A DNA stretch of 64,000 bases from Pedobacter yulinensis (GTDB lineage: Bacteria > Bacteroidota > Bacteroidia > Sphingobacteriales > Sphingobacteriaceae), in the NCBI RefSeq assembly GCF_003029735.1, contig NZ_KZ686269.1:1535215-1599214 (forward strand), given 5' to 3'. A program made the position numbers and the translations under genes. Positions 43,634-50,929 of the stretch are shown piece after piece. Every line of letters starts with the position of its first letter. Positions within the stretch are counted from its first letter, which is position 1. Below the pieces are notes generated by a model that was not told the origin of the DNA, did no database searches, and saw only the letters and a program-made list of their open reading frames with translations.

Positions 43634-44695
43634 ATGAAACCAATTCACAGTTCAGGGCACCAGATCCATTTTGAATCTGGCCTCAAGCCCCTGCTCGACC
43701 TGTTAGGCAGCAACACGTACAGCAAGATATTTGTACTGACAGATATCAATACCACCGAACACTGCCTGCCCTTGTTTCGCCAGATGCTGGATGATTTTAA
43801 CGGTTTTGACCTGATCGAAACCGATCCGGGCGAAGAAAACAAAAATATCGATTTCTGCATCGGCATCTGGAAAACGCTTCTTGACTTCGGGGCAGACCGC
43901 AAAAGTTTGCTGATTAACCTGGGCGGTGGCGTGATCACCGACATGGGCGGTTTTGTTGCTTCGACCTATAAACGCGGAATCGACTTTGTCAATATTCCTA
44001 CAACGCTGCTTTCGCAGGTCGACGCCTCGGTCGGCGGAAAAACCGGTATCGACATAGACAATGTAAAGAATATGGTCGGCACCTTCAGCCTGCCCCAGGC
44101 CGTCTTTATTGAAACGGCTTTTTTGAAGACGGTCCCTGCACGGGAAATGTTGTCTGGTTATTCCGAAATGCTCAAACATGGCCTCATTGCCGATAAGGCT
44201 TATTTTGACGAACTCAAGAACCAGAAGCCGGCTTCGGTCACTGCAGCGCAGATCTACCGTTCTGTCGAAATCAAAAATGAAGTCGTAACTGCAGATCCGC
44301 GCGAAAAAGGCTTGCGAAAGATTTTAAATTATGGGCATACAATCGGCCATGCCATTGAAAGTTATTTCCTCGCCGAAGGTAAAAACCCGCTTACCCATGG
44401 CGAGGCCATCGCAGCAGGTATGATTTGCGAAGCCTGGCTATCGCTCGAACATGAAACATTTACCCAACAGCATCTGGAAGAGGTAACCCGTGCGTTTTCG
44501 GTCTTGTACCCGCACAGCAGGCTGCCCCAAGCCGCATTCGATGAACTCATTTTGCTGATGCAGAGCGACAAAAAGAACGAGGACGGTAAAATCCTCTTTT
44601 CTACGCTTGAAGAACCCGGCAAATGCACCTACAACCACGCTGCAGGCGCCGATCGCATCATCGCGGCCTTTAATTACTACAACCAACTTTTCTGA
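43634..44695 (+). CDS. aroB: 3-dehydroquinate synthase
   Basis: 353 aa. NAD-binding and metal-binding signatures: DPGEENKN, LINLGGGVITDMGGFVASTY (residues 93-112), VNIPTTLLSQVDASVGGKTG (119-138), ILNYGHTIGHAIES and LTHGEAIAAGM with Glu and His metal ligands. It converts DAHP to 3-dehydroquinate, step 2 of the shikimate pathway, in the cytosol. Steps 1, 6 and 7 are encoded just downstream under a separate promoter. It lies 2 bp before the desaturase-type gene. Confidence 0.95.
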   Translation: MKPIHSSGHQIHFESGLKPLLDLLGSNTYSKIFVLTDINTTEHCLPLFRQMLDDFNGFDLIETDPGEENKNIDFCIGIWKTLLDFGADRKSLLINLGGGVITDMGGFVASTYKRGIDFVNIPTTLLSQVDASVGGKTGIDIDNVKNMVGTFSLPQAVFIETAFLKTVPAREMLSGYSEMLKHGLIADKAYFDELKNQKPASVTAAQIYRSVEIKNEVVTADPREKGLRKILNYGHTIGHAIESYFLAEGKNPLTHGEAIAAGMICEAWLSLEHETFTQQHLEEVTRAFSVLYPHSRLPQAAFDELILLMQSDKKNEDGKILFSTLEEPGKCTYNHAAGADRIIAAFNYYNQLF

Positions 44696-44697
44696 TC

Positions 44698-45594
44698 ATG
44701 GACAATCCTGTACGTTCTGAAACACTGATTTACCTGTTCGCGCTTATCTTTATCACCACCCTGGTCGAAATGTATTTTAGCTATGTTCACGACCGTAAAC
44801 TGTACTCGAGAAAAGATACGCTCACCAACCTTTACCTGATGGGCAGTGCGCTGGTCATCAACCTGGGCATGAAAACGGCCACCTTTTTCCTGCTGAACTT
44901 TGCTTACGGTTACCGCTTTGTTGAGATCGCGAACCCGGTGTTATACTGGGTATTACTGATTGTGCTCCAGGATTTTTTTTACTGGCTGCTTCACACCACC
45001 GGCCATTACGTAAGACTGTTCTGGGCCATGCACGTGACACACCATTCTTCAGAGCAATTTAACCTGACTATCGGGTTCCGTTCTACCGTATTTGAGCCGA
45101 TCTACCGCGTATTCTTTTACCTGCCGCTTGCATTCTTCGGCTTTACCGCCATTGACATCCTGTTTGCTTACATGGTTACGCAGATGTATGGCAACCTGGT
45201 ACATACCCAGACCATCGGCAAACTGCATCCGCTTATTGAATATATCTTTGTTACGCCTTCGCACCACCGGGTGCACCATGCCAGCAACATCAGGTACCTG
45301 GATAAAAACATGGGCATGATCTTTATTCTCTGGGACCGCCTGTTCGGCACATTCCAGGAAGAAATACCTGAAGAAAAGATCCATTACGGCCTGACGAAAC
45401 AACCGGAGAATACGGGCCCTGTAAATATCATTTTTCACGAATTTGTCGAACTTGCCAAAGACGTGAAAGCCGCACCCACGCTTTCAGACAAGTTCAGGTA
45501 CCTGCTGAGTCCGCCCGGCTGGAGCCATGACGGCAGTTCGCAGGTAGCAAAAGTTTTGCAAAAGCAACTGCAGGAGCAAGAAACCAAAAAATAA
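44698..45594 (+). CDS. sterol desaturase / fatty acid hydroxylase superfamily protein
   Basis: 298 aa, about four transmembrane helices. The diiron His clusters are present: HTTGHYVR (HxxxH), HVTHHSSEQFN (HxxHH), the QMYGNLVHTQTIG region and SHHRVHHASN (HxxHH). Members hydroxylate or desaturate lipids at the inner membrane; in Bacteroidota close relatives act on fatty acyl chains or carotenoids. It overlaps no other gene and follows aroB by 2 bp, so it is cotranscribed with aroB for no obvious metabolic reason. Confidence 0.88.
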   Translation: MDNPVRSETLIYLFALIFITTLVEMYFSYVHDRKLYSRKDTLTNLYLMGSALVINLGMKTATFFLLNFAYGYRFVEIANPVLYWVLLIVLQDFFYWLLHTTGHYVRLFWAMHVTHHSSEQFNLTIGFRSTVFEPIYRVFFYLPLAFFGFTAIDILFAYMVTQMYGNLVHTQTIGKLHPLIEYIFVTPSHHRVHHASNIRYLDKNMGMIFILWDRLFGTFQEEIPEEKIHYGLTKQPENTGPVNIIFHEFVELAKDVKAAPTLSDKFRYLLSPPGWSHDGSSQVAKVLQKQLQEQETKK

Positions 45595-45610
45595 TTTTTT
45601 TATTTACGTC

Positions 45611-45640
45611 TTGACAAATTAAATTTTGTTTGTACATTTG
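45611..45640 (+). promoter_or_regulatory. promoter of the pheA-aro operon
   Basis: TTGACA (45611-45616) supplies the -33 TTG. After a 19-bp spacer from that TTG comes TACATTTG (45633-45640), a perfect -7 element. This is the best complete promoter in the window. Transcription should begin near 45646, about 12 nt before the leader-peptide ATG. Confidence 0.8.
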
Positions 45641-45657
45641 CCAGCACAGAAATAAAC

Positions 45658-45720
45658 ATGAGAAATTCTTATACATATTGGTTCGGTTACTTTTACTACT
45701 TCAGTAAGAGCCGGGACTAA
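45658..45720 (+). CDS. aromatic-rich leader peptide of the pheA-aro operon
   Basis: A 20-codon ORF reading MRNSYTYWFGYFYYFSKSRD. Nine of 20 residues are aromatic: Tyr at 5, 7, 11, 13 and 14, Phe at 9, 12 and 15, Trp at 8. All lie in one block (codons 5-15, 45670-45702). It starts about 12 nt after the predicted transcription start. Its last codons contain the GCCGGGACT strand that can pair with the 5' arm of the downstream terminator. It is followed by prephenate dehydratase and other shikimate-pathway genes. This is the expected design of a translation-monitored attenuator; the peptide itself probably has no other function. Confidence 0.88.
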   Translation: MRNSYTYWFGYFYYFSKSRD

Positions 45721-45770
45721 TATGTACTAATATCGACATAACAAGATAAAACGTATACGAAAGTCCCGGC
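45710..45770 (+). promoter_or_regulatory. antiterminator of the aromatic attenuator
   Basis: GCCGGGACT (45710-45718, inside the leader ORF and touching its stop) is perfectly complementary to AGTCCCGGC (45762-45770), the 5' arm of the terminator. It is identical to the terminator's 3' arm. A ribosome stalled on the Tyr/Phe/Trp codons leaves this strand free and favours antitermination. A ribosome that reaches the stop codon covers it, and the terminator forms. This three-strand scheme is simpler than the four-segment E. coli trp leader. Confidence 0.8.
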
Positions 45771-45790
45771 CGCAAGCCGGGACTTTTTTT
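45761..45790 (+). terminator. attenuator terminator upstream of pheA
   Basis: AAGTCCCGGC (45761-45770), loop CGCAA, GCCGGGACTT (45776-45785), a 10-bp stem ending in seven T (45784-45790). It sits 18 bp before the pheA start codon and after its own promoter, so it can only act as a conditional stop. Confidence 0.9.
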
Positions 45791-45808
45791 GTGTATCTAA
45801 AAACCGAA

Positions 45809-46642
45809 ATGAAAAAACAAGCACGCGTAGCAATCCAGGGTATTAAAGCTTCCTTCCATGAAGAGGCTGCCTTCAAATTCTTTGGCAGGGACATTCAAAC
45901 CATTGAATGCGACTCCTTTAAACGCACCTGTGAGCACCTGGAAAAAGGCGATGCCGATTTCGTGGTCATGGCCATAGAAAATTCAATTGCCGGCAGCCTG
46001 CTTCCCAATTACACACTAATCAGGGAATACAATTTCGCTGTCGTTGGTGAAGTGTACCTGCCCATTCAGCTGCACCTGCTTGCCCTTCCGGGCGTTAAGT
46101 TCGAAGACGTTAAAACCGTTACCTCCCACCCCATCGCCATCCGGCAGTGCGTTGATTTCTTTGATGAATTTCCGCACCTGAAGGTCGTCGAAAGCGTAGA
46201 CACCGCCGCCTGCGCAAAACGCATCCGCGATGAACAACTGACAGATACCGTAGCCATTGCGAACATGCTGGCCGCAGAACTGTATGGCTTAAATGTACTT
46301 GAGCGCCGGATCGAGTCGAACAAAAAGAATTTTACCCGTTTCCTGATTCTGCAGAAAGAAAAGTCAGACCTGAACAAGGACATCAACAAGGCCTCGATCT
46401 GTTTCCAGGTTGGCAATACGGCCGGTGCGCTGGCCCGGGTACTGAACATCTTTGCCGAGAACGAGGTGAACCTGACCAAAATCCAGTCTATGCCGGTCCT
46501 GGGCAAAAGAAACGAATACTACTTCTATGTCGATATGGAATGGAAGAACCTGGAGAAGTATGAAAACGCCATCCGCCGGACGCTTAAATTCACCGTCAAC
46601 TTCAACATCATGGGCGAATACCAGAAAAACGACAAAGTGTAA
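45809..46642 (+). CDS. pheA: prephenate dehydratase with ACT domain
   Basis: 277 aa from the ATG at 45809. Catalytic PDT domain (residues 5-180): IQGIKASFHEEAAFKFFG, VMAIENSIAGSLLPNY, VTSHPIAIRQC and NKKNFTRFLIL with the essential Thr176 of TRF. ACT domain (about 195-270) with GALARVLNIFAENEVNLTKI. The phenylalanine-binding motif ESRP of enterobacterial PheA reads QSMP here (residues 226-229), so feedback binding may be altered. It makes phenylpyruvate from prephenate. No chorismate mutase is fused; that activity is on the next gene. It is the first structural gene after the attenuator. Confidence 0.94.
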   Translation: MKKQARVAIQGIKASFHEEAAFKFFGRDIQTIECDSFKRTCEHLEKGDADFVVMAIENSIAGSLLPNYTLIREYNFAVVGEVYLPIQLHLLALPGVKFEDVKTVTSHPIAIRQCVDFFDEFPHLKVVESVDTAACAKRIRDEQLTDTVAIANMLAAELYGLNVLERRIESNKKNFTRFLILQKEKSDLNKDINKASICFQVGNTAGALARVLNIFAENEVNLTKIQSMPVLGKRNEYYFYVDMEWKNLEKYENAIRRTLKFTVNFNIMGEYQKNDKV

Positions 46643-46706
46643 GAAATAAAAATTAAAGTCAAACATCACAATAAAAACCTTGCCTCCGGGCCTTACTAAA
46701 AATCAC

Positions 46707-47846
46707 ATGAAATTACAATTGAACATCCAACCGCTCAACACCTGGTTGAACACAAACAACGAACCGCTCCTGATTTCAGGACCCTGCAGTGCTGAAACTG
46801 AAGAACAGCTGCTTACCACAGCACACCTGCTCGCTTCAACCGGCAAAGTGTCAGTACTGCGTGCCGGTATCTGGAAACCACGCACCCGTCCGGGAGAATT
46901 TGAAGGAATCGGCAGTGTAGGCCTGGAATGGCTGAACCGCGCGAAACAGGAAACCGGTCTTCCAACCGCGGTTGAGGTAGCCAATGCCAAACACGTTGAA
47001 GAAGCACTTGCTGCAGGCGTCGACATATTGTGGATTGGGGCCCGCTCTACCGTTAACCCTTTCACTGTACAGGAAATTGCCGATGCACTCCAGGGAGTTG
47101 ACGTACCGGTGCTGGTAAAAAACCCCGTGAACCCTGACCTGCAGCTTTGGATCGGTGCACTTGAGCGCATCAACAAAGCAGGCATTACCAAACTGGGTGC
47201 GATTCACCGCGGATTTTCATCGTTCGAAAAAAGCTCTTTCCGCAACGAACCCATGTGGGAAATGGCGATCCAGCTTAAAACACTTTGCCCGGAACTACCG
47301 ATCATCAATGACCCGAGCCACATTTGCGGCAACCGTGAACTGATCCCTTATATTGCACAGAAGGCGCTTGACCTCGATATGCAGGGCCTTATGATCGAAT
47401 CGCACGTTGACCCGTCAGTAGCCTGGACAGATGCCAAACAGCAGGTAACGCCAGCTGCATTATCTGAGCTGGTAGACAGGCTGACCGTTCGTGAACCCGA
47501 ATCAAACAACGAGGTATTTGTTGACCAGCTGGCAGAATTGCGTAAGCAGATCGACAAGATCGACGACCTGATGCTCCAGAAACTCGGCGAGCGGATGTCT
47601 ATTGTTCAAAAGATCGGCGAGTTTAAACGCGACAACCAGGTCACCATTCTGCAGGTAAACCGCTGGGAAGAGATCATTAAAAAAGGAACTGCTTTCGCCA
47701 AAGCACTGAAACTGGATACCGGATTCGTAGAGAAATTCCTGGAGTTGGTTCACAGCGAGTCGATCCGAAAACAAACCGAAATTATGAATGCCGGGAAAGC
47801 CGAGGCTGGAATTGCAGCCGAGTCTCACTCTGAAGTAAAGGCATAA
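46707..47846 (+). CDS. bifunctional DAHP synthase / chorismate mutase
   Basis: 379 aa from the ATG at 46707. N-terminal DAHP synthase of the KdsA-like/AroA-beta type (residues 1-262): LISGPCSAETEEQL, VLRAGIWKPRTRPGEFEGIG, VLVKNPVNPDLQLWIGALER, IHRGFSSFEKSSFRNEP and IINDPSHICGNREL. C-terminal AroQ chorismate mutase (about 270-360): VDQLAELRKQIDKIDDLMLQ, GERMSIVQKIGEFKR and FLELVHSESIRKQ. It catalyses the first step of the pathway and the branch step to prephenate. The mutase domain commonly serves as a feedback sensor for the synthase in such fusions. It lies 64 bp after pheA. Confidence 0.92.
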   Translation: MKLQLNIQPLNTWLNTNNEPLLISGPCSAETEEQLLTTAHLLASTGKVSVLRAGIWKPRTRPGEFEGIGSVGLEWLNRAKQETGLPTAVEVANAKHVEEALAAGVDILWIGARSTVNPFTVQEIADALQGVDVPVLVKNPVNPDLQLWIGALERINKAGITKLGAIHRGFSSFEKSSFRNEPMWEMAIQLKTLCPELPIINDPSHICGNRELIPYIAQKALDLDMQGLMIESHVDPSVAWTDAKQQVTPAALSELVDRLTVREPESNNEVFVDQLAELRKQIDKIDDLMLQKLGERMSIVQKIGEFKRDNQVTILQVNRWEEIIKKGTAFAKALKLDTGFVEKFLELVHSESIRKQTEIMNAGKAEAGIAAESHSEVKA

Positions 47847-47848
47847 AC

Positions 47849-49105
47849 ATGGGTAAAAATGTCCTGGTCTCCTTCAATGGAACCAAAAACATACAGGCAA
47901 GGATTGCACTCACTGGTTCAAAAAGTGAGTGCAACCGTGCCCTGGTTATCAGCGCCCTCAGCAATGGTGCTGTTAAGGTAGAGAACCAGTCAAATGCGGC
48001 TGATACCGTCACTCTGGGGGGCATACTGACCAGCCTCGCCGCTGGCGATAACACCGGCCGCAGGCTGGTAGATGTTGGACCGGCAGGCACAGCCATGCGT
48101 TTCTTAACAGCCTACCTGGCGGTGCTTCCTGGCAAATATCATCTTACTGGTACAGAACGCATGAAACAGCGCCCGATCGGCGTGCTGGTCGATGCACTGC
48201 GCAGCATTGGTGCAAACATCAACTATGCAGGCGAACCCGGTTTTCCGCCGCTTGATATTGACGGCGGCTTCGCGCAGACAGCAGCCAGGGTTGAAATTGC
48301 CGGCGATATCAGCAGCCAATACCTTTCTGCGCTGCTTATGGTTGCCCCGCAGTTGCCCCAGGGTCTTGAGCTGCAGATTAAAGGAGAACTGACCTCGCGG
48401 CCTTACGTCCAGATGACGCTGGACATGCTTGCAGAAGCGGGTATTCGGCATGAATGGAATGGAAACCGCATTGTGATCAGGCCGCAAACTTTCAGTGCAA
48501 GCAACCTGACTGTCGAACCGGACTGGAGCGCAGCCTCTTATTGGTACAGCATTGCTGCATTGGCTGCCGGCGCCGCGCTTGAACTGCCGGCACTGCGCGC
48601 ACAAAGCCTGCAAGGCGACAGCCGCATCAGGCAAATCATGCAGGATTTTGGTGTTTCGACAACACAGATCGAGAAGGGCATTTCCCTGTCAAAGGGACCG
48701 CAAAATTTCCCTGCTACGGTGCTCGATCTGAAAGACTGCCCTGACCTGGCCCAGACCATCGTTGTGTGCGCCGCGGCAATGGGAAAGAACCTCTCGTTCA
48801 CAGGCCTGGAAACGCTTAAAATCAAAGAAACCGACCGCATTGCCGCGCTTCAGAATGAACTGGCGCAGCTGGGTGTTACATTGACCGAAGACAATAAGGT
48901 CTATACGTTGAACTGTGATAATCTCCATTTCCCCGACCGCATTTTTATACGCACGTATGAGGACCACCGCATGGCCATGGCTTTTGCCCCGCTGGCCCTG
49001 CTGGTCAGAGAAGTGGAAATTGAAGAAGCTAATGTGGTTGCAAAATCATATCCTGATTTCTGGGCACACCTTGAGCAGGCCGGCTTTAACGTAACTTCTG
49101 TTTAG
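47849..49105 (+). CDS. aroA: 3-phosphoshikimate 1-carboxyvinyltransferase (EPSP synthase)
   Basis: 418 aa. [18 protein letters not shown] near the N-terminus holds the phosphate-binding Lys/Ser (Cys replaces the more usual second Ser). [20 protein letters not shown] is the glycine-rich PEP loop, [19 protein letters not shown] [20 protein letters not shown] the shikimate site, and [16 protein letters not shown] and [17 protein letters not shown] the C-terminal site. It starts 2 bp after the DAHP synthase stop. It makes EPSP from shikimate-3-phosphate and PEP. Confidence 0.94.
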   Translation: MGKNVLVSFNGTKNIQARIALTGSKSECNRALVISALSNGAVKVENQSNAADTVTLGGILTSLAAGDNTGRRLVDVGPAGTAMRFLTAYLAVLPGKYHLTGTERMKQRPIGVLVDALRSIGANINYAGEPGFPPLDIDGGFAQTAARVEIAGDISSQYLSALLMVAPQLPQGLELQIKGELTSRPYVQMTLDMLAEAGIRHEWNGNRIVIRPQTFSASNLTVEPDWSAASYWYSIAALAAGAALELPALRAQSLQGDSRIRQIMQDFGVSTTQIEKGISLSKGPQNFPATVLDLKDCPDLAQTIVVCAAAMGKNLSFTGLETLKIKETDRIAALQNELAQLGVTLTEDNKVYTLNCDNLHFPDRIFIRTYEDHRMAMAFAPLALLVREVEIEEANVVAKSYPDFWAHLEQAGFNVTSV

Positions 49106-49131
49106 GCTACACAATCAATATATTTACAGCT

Positions 49132-49162
49132 ATTCCGGCACCTTCAGGATGCCGGAATTTTT
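49132..49162 (+). terminator. terminator-like hairpin between aroA and aroC
   Basis: ATTCCGGCA (49132-49140) pairs perfectly with TGCCGGAAT (49150-49158) around a 9-nt loop, followed by TTTT (five T in a row from 49158). It ends 10 bp before the aroC ATG at 49173. As there is no room for a promoter in between, it must be a partial terminator or a regulatory structure inside the operon. TATATTTA just upstream (about 49118-49125) is a near -7 match and could start an aroC transcript that includes the hairpin. Confidence 0.7.
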
Positions 49163-49172
49163 ACAACAAGAT

Positions 49173-50276
49173 ATGGCAGGAAATACTTTCGGACAATTGT
49201 TCAGAATCAGCACCTTCGGTGAATCGCACGGAACGGCGATCGGTGTGGTGGTAGATGGCTGTCCGCCAAACATAGACATTGATCTTGCGTTCATCCAGTC
49301 AGAGCTGGACAAACGCAGGCCGGGACAGTCAAAAATAACCACACAACGCAAGGAGAGCGATACCGTACAGGTACTTTCAGGCGTGTTTGAAGGCAAAAGC
49401 ACCGGCACTCCCATTGCCCTGCTCATTCCGAATGAGGACCAGCGGTCGAAAGACTATGGTCACAACATCGACATTTACCGGCCATCGCACGCGGATTATG
49501 TGTATGACGCCAAGTACGGCATTCGTGACCACCGCGGCGGCGGGCGGTCTTCTGCCCGCGAAACTGCAGCGCGGGTAGCCGCCGGAGCAGTTGCCAAACT
49601 CGTATTGAAAGAATTGGGAATTGGTATTTTTGCCCATGTTTCCTCAGTTGGCCGCATCTACGCACCGAATCTTTCAGATCTGGAACTTGATGAACTGTTA
49701 CGCATTCGCGAGGAAAACATTGTTCGTTGCGCGGATCCGGCAACCGCCAATGAAATGGTCAGCCTGATCGATGCCGTTCGCAAAGACGGTGACACCATCG
49801 GCGGGCAGGTTTCCTGCCTGGTGCGAAACTGCCCTGCGGGACTCGGAGAGCCGGTCTTCGACAAACTGCATGCCGACCTCGGCAAGGCCATGCTGAGCAT
49901 TAATGCGGTGCACGGATTTGCTTACGGTTCTGGATTTGCGGCAACTGAAATGCGCGGGTCTGAACACAATGACATTCCGCAGCCCGGAAACGGTTACCGT
50001 TCGGTTACGAACCATGCCGGCGGCATATTGGGCGGCATTTCAAATGGCATGGACATCAATTTCACCGTTGCTTTCAAACCGGTTGCCACCATTATGCACA
50101 ACCAGCAGACCATCAATGCCAAAGGCGAAGCATCAGAGATCAAAGGCAAAGGACGGCACGACCCCTGCGTGGTACCGCGCGCTGTTGTCATTGTCGAAGC
50201 CATGGCCGCCCTTGTACTGGCCGATCACCTGCTGCGCCAGAAAGCCATCAGCAAATCCAGTTTCCCATCGCAATAG
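49173..50276 (+). CDS. aroC: chorismate synthase
   Basis: 367 aa from the ATG at 49173 (MAGNTFGQ). Signatures: [20 protein letters not shown] (residues 10-29), [36 protein letters not shown], the [18 protein letters not shown] segment and [15 protein letters not shown], then [21 protein letters not shown]. It uses reduced FMN to make chorismate, the branch point for Phe, Tyr and Trp. A terminator-like hairpin lies immediately upstream. A DUF1684 gene follows 8 bp on. Confidence 0.95.
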   Translation: MAGNTFGQLFRISTFGESHGTAIGVVVDGCPPNIDIDLAFIQSELDKRRPGQSKITTQRKESDTVQVLSGVFEGKSTGTPIALLIPNEDQRSKDYGHNIDIYRPSHADYVYDAKYGIRDHRGGGRSSARETAARVAAGAVAKLVLKELGIGIFAHVSSVGRIYAPNLSDLELDELLRIREENIVRCADPATANEMVSLIDAVRKDGDTIGGQVSCLVRNCPAGLGEPVFDKLHADLGKAMLSINAVHGFAYGSGFAATEMRGSEHNDIPQPGNGYRSVTNHAGGILGGISNGMDINFTVAFKPVATIMHNQQTINAKGEASEIKGKGRHDPCVVPRAVVIVEAMAALVLADHLLRQKAISKSSFPSQ

Positions 50277-50284
50277 CCCCTGGT

Positions 50285-50893
50285 ATGAAAAGGCTGCTTT
50301 CCTTCCTGCTGCTTCTTACCTGCCTCCAGGCAGGCGCGCAGAACTTTGCCGCACTGACCGAAGCACACCGCGATGCCTATAAGAAGGCATTCCTGACCGA
50401 CGATCATGCGCCGTTAAAAGAGAAGGACCTGGAGTCGCTGCGTTTTTTCAGCCCCGACAGCACCTGCCGGGTTACGGCAAAAGTCACCCTGCTCGACAAT
50501 GCGGTAGCTTTCAAGATGCCTACCTTTGATGGGCGCAGCAAGGATTTTATTCGTTATGCGGTGCTCCGTTTTGAACTGAAAGGACAGCTGCACGAGCTGA
50601 CCGTTTACAGAAGTGTGGCCTTGATGACTAACCCGGTGTATAAAGATTACCTGTTCCTGCCTTTTACCGATCAAACCAATGGCGGGCAAACTTATGATGG
50701 CGGAAGGTATCTTGATTTATCGATGAAAAACATGTCGGGCAATGTGGTTGTGCTGGATTTCAACAAAGCGTACAACCCCTACTGTGCATACAGCGATGGT
50801 TACCAATGCCCCGTCCCCCCAGCCGAAAACGACCTGAAATTACCGTTGGAAGCTGGCGAACAGAGGTTTGCCGGGGACAAGAAACACCGGTAA
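50285..50893 (+). CDS. DUF1684 exported protein
   Basis: 202 aa. Signal peptide (MKRLLSFLLLLTCLQAGAQ) followed by the DUF1684 core: HRDAYKKAFLTDDHAPLKEK, LRFFSPDSTCRVTAKV, LFLPFTDQTNGGQTYDGGRY and LDFNKAYNPYCAYSDGYQCP, with PVPPAENDLKLPLEAGE at the end. The family is widespread and uncharacterised; the NPYC motif with a second Cys may bind a metal. It lies 8 bp after aroC and is probably cotranscribed without an obvious link to aromatic metabolism. Confidence 0.85.
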   Translation: MKRLLSFLLLLTCLQAGAQNFAALTEAHRDAYKKAFLTDDHAPLKEKDLESLRFFSPDSTCRVTAKVTLLDNAVAFKMPTFDGRSKDFIRYAVLRFELKGQLHELTVYRSVALMTNPVYKDYLFLPFTDQTNGGQTYDGGRYLDLSMKNMSGNVVVLDFNKAYNPYCAYSDGYQCPVPPAENDLKLPLEAGEQRFAGDKKHR

Positions 50894-50929
50894 AGACGAT
50901 CGTAGCAGTGCCATCAGGAATCTGACTGC

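Noticed and set aside
45658..45790. Leader region considered as a T-box or protein-binding riboswitch
   Set aside because: No T-box sequence or specifier loop; the aromatic ORF and mutually exclusive pairing explain the region.
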